Shown: positions 35,005 to 45,529 of the stretch, piece after piece
How positions within the stretch are numbered: position 1 is the stretch's first letter
How the letters are laid out: each line of letters begins with the position of its first letter
Assembly (NCBI GenBank): GCA_963693315.1
Contig: OY856186.1
Span: 385,686,865-385,750,864 of the forward strand
DNA length: 64,000 nt
Reading direction: 5' to 3'
Origin: Diogma glabrata
Lineage: Eukaryota > Arthropoda > Insecta > Diptera > Cylindrotomidae
The notes under the pieces: generated by a model
Told to the model about the DNA's origin: nothing
The model's database searches: none
The model's input: the letters and a program-made list of their open reading frames with translations, nothing else
Position numbers and translations under genes: made by a program

Positions 35005-38000
35005 TTAATCACCATCACTGCTGTTAGTATTGTAATCTTCACAATTATTTGCAATACGAGCAATATTTTTTAAGTTCTTACCATGCAAAGAATGGCAGTA
35101 TTTTTTTGTTTTACTCCAATCTTCTTTTATGGATAAATTGAACATGGAATAGTCGGGATCACCTGTTACTTCTTTTATTAAATTTAAGAAACTTGGTAAG
35201 CAATTTTTAAGAGAATCCCCATCCAACGATGAATATGTTTCAAGAAATACAAGTCCTTTACATCTAAAGAAGAATTAAAAAATTAGATTAAAATATGAAA
35301 TTCGTGTTATGTATTAGATTAGAATTATAAGACACAAGAAATGAATGTATTCAATTGAAAAGAATGAAAAATTGCTTTGAAAAGCGAAAGATCCGTAACA
35401 CAATGTTTTATCTCAATTCTGATGAGAGTTTATGGTTAACCATTTAACCAACTCGACCAGCGACGAGATAAAAATTTGACTTAACATCACAATTATTTTA
35501 AAATATTTTTAGTGTCAATTTGTTTACTTATTTTTTACTTATTCTACTCTCCTTATTCTATTCTATTCTACCACATTCATTTCTAGTGTCTTATAATTCT
35601 AAACTACATAACGGTTAGATCCATTGCTATCGTATAGATAAAAATCTTAATAAAAAATTTTGAATGTATTAGATTATTAAAACAATTTTGTTTGGTCCTC
35701 GTGCAAAATGAAAGAAATTAGCTGAGCGATGAACTATATTCAGTTATAATTTATTTAAGTTTCTTTTCAGACCGAAAGTCATTTGAAATAACAACAAACG
35801 ACCATATGTGGTGAACCATTATTCGTCTAGCACAATCTTTAATCGATTTGGTGATATGTTTGTTTTGTAAAAAAAACCAGTTAAACATAATGCAATTAAT
35901 ATCAAATAAACCAGTTCATTCTTGAGGAAATGAAAATAATTTAATGTAGTTTTTTATTGAAAAATTTAGAAATTGGTATAAATAAGCAATTAAATTTTTG
36001 TTTTGATTATAACCAGAAATTATTGACAAATTGCAACATAAAGCAAGACTGGTTTCATTGACGCGAACGTGGTAATAAAAACAATCACATTTCCTAATTA
36101 ATTGCAGAATTTATTTCAAATGGGTTATTATGGCAACATATGGCAATTTGAACCACACAACCATTTATTGCGTTAAACAAGAAATCGTCGATGGAGGATC
36201 GAAATCTCTTGTGTATTACTATCACTCATGTATTATACATATTTCAGCAGAATACTCCACATATCTAATGTGTATTGCTGACATAGCTACCAAATGCATA
36301 TAAGAATTTAAAAATGAAAGAAATATGTATATACAAATTACAACCAAAAAACAACTAAACTCAAACTAACATAAATTAAAAACACTTGTTCTTAATTCGC
36401 TAACATTTTTTTATTTAATTTTGCTCAATGCATTTTGACTTACGCCATTATCAAGAGCGATACAAAAAAGTTATGAAGAAAATTTTGATTTGAATTAAAA
36501 ATAAAATGCATTGAGCAAAATATTAGCGAAGAACAATGTCTCAATTTTTAATTTATATTAAAATAAAATGTTTCGCCAAGTGCCGACCAGTGGCGTACGC
36601 AGGATTGAGCTATGGGGGGGGGGGGGGGGGGGGTTTAGATAAAAAATTTAATTTGAGCTCCGTTTTTATACGGAACACTATTGTTGAGACTACGATGTGT
36701 ATTCTGTAGTCTGTTGTATTAAAATCGGTTATCTCATAAACGATAAATCCTATGGACCTGAAATTTAAGATGCGTATAAAACTAACCCGATGACCCTGAA
36801 GATGACAGACACAAAAAAATGGTTTCCGTATGTAAGGTCTTTAATGTAAGGTCTTTAAAAAAAATACTTTTTTTAACTGAGTCAAGTAGGGTATCATATG
36901 AAAGGGCTTGAATTCAGTATCCCTTAATAATGTATTTTATAATTTTTTACTGTACAGTTTTTTGAATAAAATTGAATAATAGCGTTTATTCATGTTTTTT
37001 TCCCCACTTAGTTCCGAAACTATTTAATAAAAAAAGTCTTAGGAAATATAGAAAAAGTGGTATCTTTTGAACGAAAAATAAAGCGAAGTGTAAAATACTC
37101 ATAATCGTATTTATTAAGCGGTGAATATGAGAAGGGGGGAAAACACAATTTAAAACCCAGCCATGTGAGATATCATATGAACGATCACTTAATTCAAGAA
37201 ACATTGTAATTATTTTTAGAATTTTGCAATGTACAGTTTTTGAATTATTGTCAAACAGTGCAACAAAAAGTTGGTCCCACTCCTTGGGTTTCAAGCTTAA
37301 TTGACAGAAAAATTTGAAAAAATTCACAGAAAAAGGAAGTTTGATAAACTCTGACCGAAAACTATAGCGAAGTGCACTTAATTATTTTTCTGAGGGGGTA
37401 AGATTTTGAGGGGGGTGAGATTGGAAAAGGGTGAAACAAATCTTTTTGACCCTAACAAGTGGAAAGAGCGAATGAAAAAGCACTTATTTTAAGAAACATT
37501 GTAAGTTTTTTTTAAATTTTGCGGTGCACAATTTTTGAACTATCGTCAATTATTATTGAATTGTTATTTGAATTAATAATGTATATGTATTTTGTATATG
37601 TATTGCTAATATTTAACGAGATTTAATATTTTGTGTATAATTTGGATCAATTTTCAATTGACATTGCTATTGACATTTACGAGGAAAAAACTAATTTTTA
37701 TCACATAAAATATTTTTTATCATAGGCGCTATGGTCTGGCGATATAAAAAGTCTACAACACAACTTTATTTAAATTATTATTGTCAGTTTGTTGATTCAC
37801 GGAACTCTCAGCGAGCGAATTTTCTTCGCACTTGATCAACTTTTTTTATATTTAAAAGGTTAAAAAATAAAATAAAAAATCGGTATTTAATATTTAACAC
37901 AATCGGTATTTAAATATAATATAAATACATAGTTATGAATTATAGAATAAATAATATGTACATAGTACATACACAAAATAACTACAGTTATTATGAAATA

Positions 38001-41000
38001 AGGGATCTGACACAGATAATTAGGTTTTTACTATAGTAAATTTAAATTCCATGTAAGTGTATATTAGAATAATTTTTTAATCGATTTGATGCAACATGGG
38101 GGGGGGGGGGGGTTCGAACCCCCAGCAACCTCCCTTGCGTACGCCACTGGTGCCAACAGTCTACACAATTGAATTTATCAAGCGAACGAATTCAGTGTTT
38201 ACTAAAAAGTTAAATGATTAAATATAAAAAGTTAAATGATTAAATATAAAAAGATTACATCTAATATACGTTTTGTTTGCCCTAATTTTAAATCAAACTT
38301 CAATGATAACAAAATCTAAAAAATGTCACGGCTTTTAGATTATGTTATTTAAAAAAATGTGCAAAAAGTAACAAAAGTGTTACTTTTTAATAAAGTATAT
38401 TGAAACCAATTTAATGAAGTGTTATTTATTGAAACCAATATGAAATAATTATTTATTTACCTTGGATGTCCTGGCTCTAAATAAATATCTAACTGGAAAT
38501 ATTGATTATTTACAAGAAAACATCGTCTTTTTTTATAAATTGTAAAATGAGAATTGTCTTTCTGGGATAATAAATTCATATAATCACGATGAGATAATTG
38601 TGTTTTAACATCAATTGATTGTCCATGAAGATGTGGTCTTCTTATTGTATGAATATAGCTCCAATGTCCTTTTTGGCCTCGTTTTCTTAAACGAGCTTGC
38701 ACTTTGGGTCCAGCAGATTGTAAATAATGATGAACAACATCAAAGTCTTGATACGGTGGAAATTCTGAATCGTTGGGTAATTCGCCTGATACTATAATAA
38801 AAACAAAAATGTTATTCAATTTTATTTTTCACACGAAATCAATTAAAATTTAATGAATTACGAACCAAGAAATTTGAGTTTCTTTGATGATTGAAGTAAA
38901 CGATCTCCTGTATGAATGCCAAGTTTTTGACAAACGGCTTCAATCATACGATTAACTTTGGTTTCAAAATCTGTGGAATTGTCAATTACATCAAAATAGG
39001 GATGACCAACCCATGCCGCTGCTGATTTATAATCCAGTTCTCGAGCAATATCAACGCTTTCACTACGACTTGCATGTTCCTGAAAGAACAAATTGTTAGA
39101 TTTTTTTTAATAAAATCCAGAATTTAAATCGGTGTTAGTGGCCATCTCCCTAGTTGCAAATTATCCTCCAAACTCGTAGATTATAGTGATTCATTCAATG
39201 CTAACATAGAGTATAAAAAAACAGTAAAATATGTGTTCGTACTGTAGTGTAAAATTAAGACTAGAAATGAAAATTGAATAACAAACAGAAATTTCTAAAC
39301 TAAATTAGGTACATAATTAAATTAAGATATTTCAACTTTGAAATATCTTCGCCTCGGTGGCGTAGTAGTGTCTGCCAAAGGATTCGAATCGTGGTACTGA
39401 TGACGTGTAGGTTCGTATCCCACCCGAAAAACGTATGAGAAAATGGAGCTTTTTCTCTGAGAAAAACCTAAATACACTTTCGATAAATATAAAAAAGTAA
39501 TTTCTTTTCTACGTTAGGTTTTGTACTATAAAACCACTAGCGTAAAAATTTTGGCTCTCAAAAGCTATGAGCAGAAACATTGTATTGATTTATATCAACA
39601 GCTTTGTTTGAAGAATTTAAGATGCCCAGTTCTTGGTAACTTTTATGTTTCGTTTTCATCAAGTCGAATTCTTAAAATAATTAGTCTCACATGAAACCCA
39701 GAGAGAATTTTCGAAAAATCAACAACAACAGAGGGCAGAATTTCTCTCGATGAATTTTTCGTGGAGATCAGGGCTGTAAATCTGAGCACGGATCTACACA
39801 ATAGAAAGTCCATAAGGGTTGGATTTTTAAAAGATTCTAACACTGCGATCCAATTGATGCTAAATTGTACTATTTTCTTAATAATTCACTCCAATATCCA
39901 CCCTATTTTTCTCTTATACGTGTTTTGGAGTGCGCTTCGCACCTTCCTCATCAGTGCCATGATTCGATTCGAATCCGTTGATAGACACACTATGCACTAC
40001 GCCATCGTGGTATATCGAAGATGAAATTTCATCATTATATATCTACTTAAGTTTAGAAATTTCTGTTTTAATTCAATTTTCAATTCTAGTGTATTTCTTA
40101 GTCTGATTTTAACTCTAGCAACATATTGTTTACTGTTTTCATACTATTATGTTAGCATTGAAAGAATATCTGTGTGATCTACGATTTTTGGAAGACAATT
40201 TTCAACAAACTTACACCGATTGAAGTTCTAAAAGTTATTTGTATGTACATATGTATATATTTCTCTATATACGAAAGACAATTTTTATGTGCATTAAACT
40301 TGTTTAGAATCTTTAATTCTCTAGACTTGAATTCAATAACTTTTGAATTATTAGGTATTTTTTGTGAGAACTTAAACTCAAGTAACAAAGGAAATCATTA
40401 TAAAAGATTGAAATTATCTTATTTTGGATTTTTCTCAAAAACTTCATTTTTCTCTTATACGTGTTTCGGAGTGGAGTTTGAACCATCCTCATTTGGCAGA
40501 CATGATATCCAATTACACCACCGAGGCGATGGTATATTGAAGTTGAAATTTCATCAACCTAAGAGGCCAGCAAACATACGTTGAGTTCCGTAACTGCAAA
40601 TCTAAGATGAGAGTGCTCAGACAAGGGGTTCTACAAGGTAGAGTTATTTCACCTTCACTATTTAATCTCTACCAAAGCAGCTTACCTGCACCACCAGAAG
40701 GAATAACCATCGCGTCATATGCAGACGACTGCACCGTGCTTGCAACAGGAAACAACCTAGAGCAACTTACTAATGCACTGAAAACCTTCCTTAACATCCT
40801 GAACGAATGGTTTAAAACCAGAAAACTGAAACTTTCCACCGAAAAGTCCACCTCTACACTTTTCACCACATGGACGAAGGAGGTGAACACAACACTCAAC
40901 ATCTGCATTAACAACGTGCTTATTCCCACGGTAAAAAAATCCGTGACTGTTGGAGGTCACAATCGACCCACTGCTTAAATTCAATGTTCACGCTCAACAG

Positions 41001-44000
41001 GTGACCGCGAGATTGAAAAACAGGAACAATGCTTTAAACGCACTGGCTGGCAGTTCATAGGGCAAAGATAAAGACAGAATCATAACAATATACAAATCAA
41101 TAGGAAGGCAGATTTTAAATTACGCTGCATCGCAAAATGCAGCGTTGCGAATAGCAACCGGAAGTCACTTGATGACGCACCGAGATCACCTTCACCAAGA
41201 ATGGAACATATTGCCGGTCCGTCAACATAATGAAATGCTCACCAAACAATATCTATGGGCCTGTCACAAATGGGCCTGTCCCTGCAATGGGCCTGTCCCT
41301 ATGGGCCTGTCCCTGCAATGACACCTTATCCACGAACACACCACATAGAGACATAAGGCGTACTGCAGAATGTTTCTTGAATGATGTCAGAAACAACCAA
41401 GTAACCGATAACATTGACGAGCTTACGTATAAAACGGGCTTAAAAATAAATCACACGAAATTTGTTGAATACACAATATACGCAATATATGAACTGCGTC
41501 CCCAATTGAGTTCTCAACAATAAGCTGCTACAAGTCGCTGCGGAAGAGACCAAACTGCCACGCAGTACCAGATCCATTCTATCGCAGTTAAGATCCGGTT
41601 GGTCACGCATCTTAAATAATTACATGAACAAAATTGACCAGAACATTATCCCGCATGTGAAGGCAGGCCACATGATGCAGACCACCTATTAGTGACCAAC
41701 CAACCTGACGAAGGAAGATTTGTGGTGCCGCCCAGGAGCAGTAGCAGAGTTCCTGAATCTGGACATGGAGCCGGAAGAGTAGCACCACACCGCCACTACA
41801 ACAAATACAACAATAATCGGTACAATAACATTCCTCCCCTTTGCATTAGGACCCCTCGGTTTTACTAGATACAGACTTCCTAAATATGAAGAAAGACTTT
41901 AACTGCTGAATATAGTCTCACTAAAACCAAGACGTGAGCTTGCTGTATTTGGTTTCGACCTAGTCAGAGTTAATATAAGGTATCCTGAATTATGTGAAGT
42001 GGTGGTTCCCAATTGTCATACTTATAATACAAGACTAATTGAAGAACTTCATAGAAATGATTATTCTTTTAATAACCAATAAACGAATGTATCAGAAATT
42101 TTAACAAGTATAGTGCTTTTTATGACTGAGTAGGAATCATTTCAAGAATAAAATTCAAACTTAATTTAAAACGTTGAACTCCTCATAATATAAATAAGTT
42201 TATATAGTATTATAAATTAGCTTAGAAATTAAGATTAATTTAAGATTAGTTTATATATGTACTGTCTTTATTTAACTGAATAAACTATTATTACGTTACA
42301 CGTATCAATATCAAATAACTGAACATTAAAATTCATGTTTTCCAATTTAGAAAGCGAAAATTACAAATTTCATAATTATAAAAAAAACTAGTATAACAAA
42401 AATGCAATTTACACCACTAAACATTTTTCCAAATCTACAAAAACAAATTTAAAAAAAAAACGCCAGGTATTCCCATTTTAATAATTTACCGATATTTTAA
42501 AAATTGTGGATCTAAATATGAGAAATTCCATATGAGTAAAAAAATAAAATTTGAATGTCTGTATGCGTCTGTGATTTGATGAATTTTCCATCAATAAATA
42601 TTATTTTTTTAAAATATTTTTGGATTCAAGTCGATTTTCTATAATAAATAACATTTACTTTTCATTTACTTTGTAAGTCGAGTAAGGTCATTCAAAGTTA
42701 CTAAAAAGTTGTAATAATGTTGTATAGAAAATAAACCCTGCAATATACACTTTTGGGTAGCGAAAATCCGAAGTTCTACGTCCACGCCGTGATACCTGGG
42801 TAACGCTAACAGAATTAGGTTGGTGTAGTTGGGAGGGGATGAGTAAATACTGCTTATAATCAATGTTTCTGCACCATGGAGAGTGATTGGCGCCATAAAA
42901 CCATTGCAACTCAAGCGTCTGTTCTCCATGTTAGGGGCGTTTTGGAGCGGGCGTCTGCCTTGGATCAAACGGATCGCTATATAAACGTGCAAAAAGCTTC
43001 TGTTCTTCATGTTAGGGGCGGCTGGGAGCTCGGATTCGTCACAAGAACGAGCTCGGAAACTGCCCGACTACGATTTAAAAATGGGAACCTGGAACGTGCT
43101 AAGCCTTAGAAGACCAGGAGATCTCCTAAAACTCACACACCAAAAGGATAGCTACATATTGGATATAGTGGCATTAAAAGAACTAAGATGGCCAGGCAGT
43201 GGAATCCACGAAACAGCAAAAGGATATGCTCTTTATTATTGCGGTCATCAAAACGGAGGAGAATTTGGAGTTGGCTTTCTCATACACCGTCGGACCAAGA
43301 AAAACTACCTGCTGAATGGAAAACAGCTCTCATTGTTCCGCTACTTAAGAAAGGTGACCGTCTAAAGTGTGCGAATTATCGTGGCATCGTACTGTTGAAC
43401 ACTGCATATAAAATACTACCTAATGTCGTACTTGCTCGACTTATCCCGTTCGCCGAATCTATCATCGGTGACTATCAGTGTGGTTTTCGTCCCAACCGGT
43501 CAACCACAGATCAATGTTTTACCTTAAGGATGATTCTGGAAAATGTTGGGAGTACAACATCAGCATTCACCAGCTCTACGTTGATTTCAGGCAAGCATAT
43601 GATAGTATCATCCGCGACAACCTTTGGTCCGCACTCATATGCCTTGGTATCGCAGAGAAACTTGTTTCTCTGTGCAAACTCACAACATCGGGATCAAATT
43701 GTAGAATAGTAATCGAAGGGTCAGTTTCTGATCCTTTCGATATAATATCAGGTGTACGACAAGGTGATGCACTCGAGCCCGTACTATTTAATTTGGCGCA
43801 TGAGGACACGATAAGAAAAAACCGAATGGAAACACAAAACTGCATATTTAAAAAATCTAGTCAAGTTCTGTGCTACGCAGATGATATTGTGCTTCTCGGA
43901 TGTAGAACAAATGATATTAAGGATAGTCTCTATCAACATGAAAGAAAAGCTAAACGACTTGGATTATGCATCAACCCCGGCAAAACTAAAGTTTTAACAA

Positions 44001-45517
44001 CATCTAGGAACATACCTCCCGGTAATCTGGACACTGGCGACTATGAAGTGGAACGCGTGGAAAACTTCAAATACCTCGGGTCTGTAATAACATCGTCAAA
44101 TGACATACATGCAGATATCAAAGCCCGTGTCCGCATACAGAGTTTTCTACGCATACTCAAAACTCCTGCGATCAAAATATTTTTCGCGGTGCGTGTAAAC
44201 TCACACTTTACAAGGCATTAACCCGACCTGTGCTTACATTTGGAAGTGGAAGCTGGACACTGACTTCCCATATATATCGGATATTTTGATATTTATATAA
44301 ATATCATATTTGCCAACCTTGGATTAGATGGTTTGGTCATTTAGAAAGGGCTCCATCAGATAGAATGATAAAAAAAAAAGCGTCCCAACAACAACCAGCT
44401 GGTGTTCGTGGGAGAGAAAGATCCAGACAACGCTGGTGTGATGACATTATCCAAGACCTTCGTGATATAGGATATCAAAAACTGGAGTCAACTGGTCATG
44501 GAGCGAGATGATTGGAAGCTGATTGCACAGACGGAAAAATCCCTCTATGGGATGTAAACGCCAGAGAGAGAGAGAGAGAATATACACTCTTCTTATATTA
44601 TAACCAAATCAAGCAATTGAATTTTGAATAAACATAAACGAGAAGAAAATGACAATGAAAATAATAATTTAATTGATGTAAATCGTACAACTAAATGCTA
44701 TAGTAACAAAAAATAACCTTCATTCAATAATTTATTATTAATAGTTATTTGTTTACGAATCATAAGACTATCGCACTTAATTTAATTGTATTTTAAATCT
44801 TCTAACAAAATTAAATTTGATTAACTTTTAGTTTTTTTTAATTTTTACTATGAGTAAAGATTTTATTTTTTTGGGATAATTAACTTTTGGTATGAACAAA
44901 ACAATTAAAATTATGTACAAAACAATTAAAATTATCTACATTTTATAGATAGTTTTAGTTACTCAGGAAATTCTATATCATGATACATTTTTCTAGATTT
45001 TTAATTCAAATGAAATTGTTTTAAGACCGTATTGTTAGTTTGGCTAATTTCTGAGAAAGTGTCGTATACATAATAATAACAATTTTATTTTGGCAAATTG
45101 CCTTTGTTGAAATTAAAATATTATATTTTAAAATTTTGTTACTACAAACTATAGTCGATTTTTGGTTAATTTATAAATAAAAATTAACGTACCTCAATTG
45201 TATAAAATTCTTCAGCTCCGTTCGCTGCAGATACCATGTGTATAATTTGATTATAACGATTATCCCTAAGTTCAACTTCATTCCAATGATTCGATGCCAT
45301 CATACGTTCCCATTTTTCTTTACAAATGTCTAAATTTATTTAAAACTTATATAATTTAAAGTATATTTACATTTAATGAAATACTTACAAGCACTAGCAT
45401 CCATAGCCCCTCTATCACATATAATTAAACAGTCTCTTGTGCACGTTTTTCCTAACTCAAAATAAGTATTTTCAATTTGTATCATAGTACGGAGTAAATT
45501 TTCTTGAAATACATATG
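35005..45517 (-). CDS. ttd14: ttd14-like P-loop/CYTH-type protein, five 3' exons
   Basis: Five exons chain with matching phases and GT-AG introns: 45389-45517, 45193-45329, 38866-39079, 38461-38791 and 35005-35263 (stop TAA at 35005-35007), about 356 residues. They match the insect TRPL translocation defect protein 14 family: the rear part of the nucleoside-kinase-like P-loop domain ([20 protein letters not shown], then [15 protein letters not shown] and [19 protein letters not shown]), then the C-terminal domain ([39 protein letters not shown]). In Drosophila TTD14 is needed for light-driven movement of the TRPL channel and has been linked to GTP binding and membrane lipids. The 5' exons with the GGPCGGKT-type Walker A loop were not found; they should lie further up the minus strand. 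Large introns carry a hAT-like element, SINEs and LINEs. Confidence 0.9.
35264..36587. other. ttd14 intron, with an old hairpin remnant at 36400-36535
   Basis: Non-coding. TTCGCTAACATTT and TTTTGCTCAATGCATTTTG near 36398-36437 pair with AAAATGCATTGAGCAAAATA and TTAGCGAA near 36505-36533, so a 135-bp imperfect inverted repeat ends just before the hAT-like element. Nothing else recognised. Confidence 0.5.
36588..38149. mobile_element. Non-autonomous hAT-like element with 8-bp duplication
   Basis: Inverted ends CAGTGGCGTACGCA at 36588 and its complement ending at 38149; flanked by GTGCCGAC (36580-36587) and GTGCCAAC (38150-38157), an 8-bp target duplication with one difference. The element is 1,562 bp. 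G-runs of about 20 and 14 bases lie near both ends. Inside, a unit of roughly 240 bp recurs in degenerate form with phrases such as CATATGAA, AAGAAACATTGTAA, GTACAGTTTTTGAATTATTG and AACTATAGCGAAGTGCAC. No transposase is encoded. It sits in a ttd14 intron. Confidence 0.85.
39205..39500 (+). mobile_element. tRNA-derived SINE, copy 1
   Basis: The core starts GCCTCGGTGGCGTAGTAGTG at 39351, with an A-box-like TGGCGTAGTAGTG and a B-box GGTTCGTATCC at 39410-39420, the internal RNA polymerase III promoter of tRNA-derived SINEs. A conserved 5' flank (CAGAAATTTCTAAACT near 39286 and ATTTCAACTT near 39330) is shared with the other two copies, so the full unit is longer than the tRNA-like part. Lies in the ttd14 intron on the opposite strand to that gene. 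Confidence 0.65.
39895..40165 (-). mobile_element. tRNA-derived SINE, copy 2 (inverted)
   Basis: Read on the minus strand, the sequence contains GATGGCGTAGTGCATAGTGT, then ATTCGAATCGAATC, then ACACGTATAAGAGAAAAAT. Its flanks (AGTTTAGAAATTTCTGTTTT near 40048 and ATGTTAGCATTGAA near 40150) are the inverted form of those in copy 1, so copies 1 and 2 face each other around a 400-bp spacer. Confidence 0.65.
40440..40560 (-). mobile_element. tRNA-derived SINE, copy 3
   Basis: On the minus strand: ATCGCCTCGGTGGTGTAATT, a good A-box, followed by GGATGGTTCAAACTCCACTC with a B-box GGTTCAAACTCC, and then CGAAACACGTATAAGAGAAA as in copy 2. It is directly next to the LINE fragment that begins at about 40570. 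Confidence 0.7.
40570..41830 (+). mobile_element. Jockey-like LINE 3' fragment
   Basis: Same family as 14380-18320. An open frame at 40607-40978 holds the palm ([20 protein letters not shown]) and an intact YADD active site at 40718-40729, then the [14 protein letters not shown] linker. The thumb and cysteine/histidine tail follow in broken frames to about 41780. A short phrase ATGGGCCTGTCCCTGCA-like is repeated four times at about 41254-41320, a local slippage expansion. The whole 5' half, including the endonuclease, is absent, as expected of 5'-truncated LINE copies. Confidence 0.8.
41925..42080 (+). pseudogene. Unidentified transposon-like C-terminal reading frame
   Basis: One clean frame reads [20 protein letters not shown], then about 30 more residues to a TAA at about 42079. 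It has no start and follows the LINE tail directly. A few hundred bases downstream the sequence ends AATAAACTATTATTACG, like the 3' end of a LINE (compare 49840-49865). I infer a C-terminal remnant of another retroelement, with no firm family. Confidence 0.3.
42870..44575 (+). mobile_element. RTE-type LINE, internally deleted
   Basis: The 5' region has two copies about 90 bp apart of a phrase like TGTTCTCCATGTTAGGGGCG (near 42920 and 43001). The endonuclease starts at 43080 with [12 protein letters not shown] and [15 protein letters not shown]; it is cut after GVGFLIH (about 43298) and joined to reverse transcriptase finger sequence ([20 protein letters not shown]). The palm has the YADD site at 43874-43885 and the tail has [10 protein letters not shown] 52-bp hAT-like end splits the tail at 44270-44321, after which [15 protein letters not shown] resumes. 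An (AG)n run at 44562-44579 closes the copy. Loss of most of the endonuclease and frameshifts make it inactive. Confidence 0.85.
44270..44321. mobile_element. Solo terminal fragment of the 15390-17481 hAT-like family
   Basis: TATATATCGGATATTTTGAT, then ATTTATATAAATATCAT and TTGCCAACCTTG, match the inverted left end of the hAT-like element. Only one end is present. It interrupts the RTE LINE tail, so the family has been active at two loci in this window. Confidence 0.8.
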
Positions 45518-45529
45518 CTGTGAAAATAA

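Noticed and set aside
39351..39425. A functional tRNA gene
   Set aside because: The A and B boxes are present, but the sequence does not fold into a full cloverleaf, and two similar copies nearby show it is a SINE.
42666..43010. Minus-strand frames of about 110 codons
   Set aside because: They lie in the RTE LINE 5' leader on the wrong strand and match no domain.
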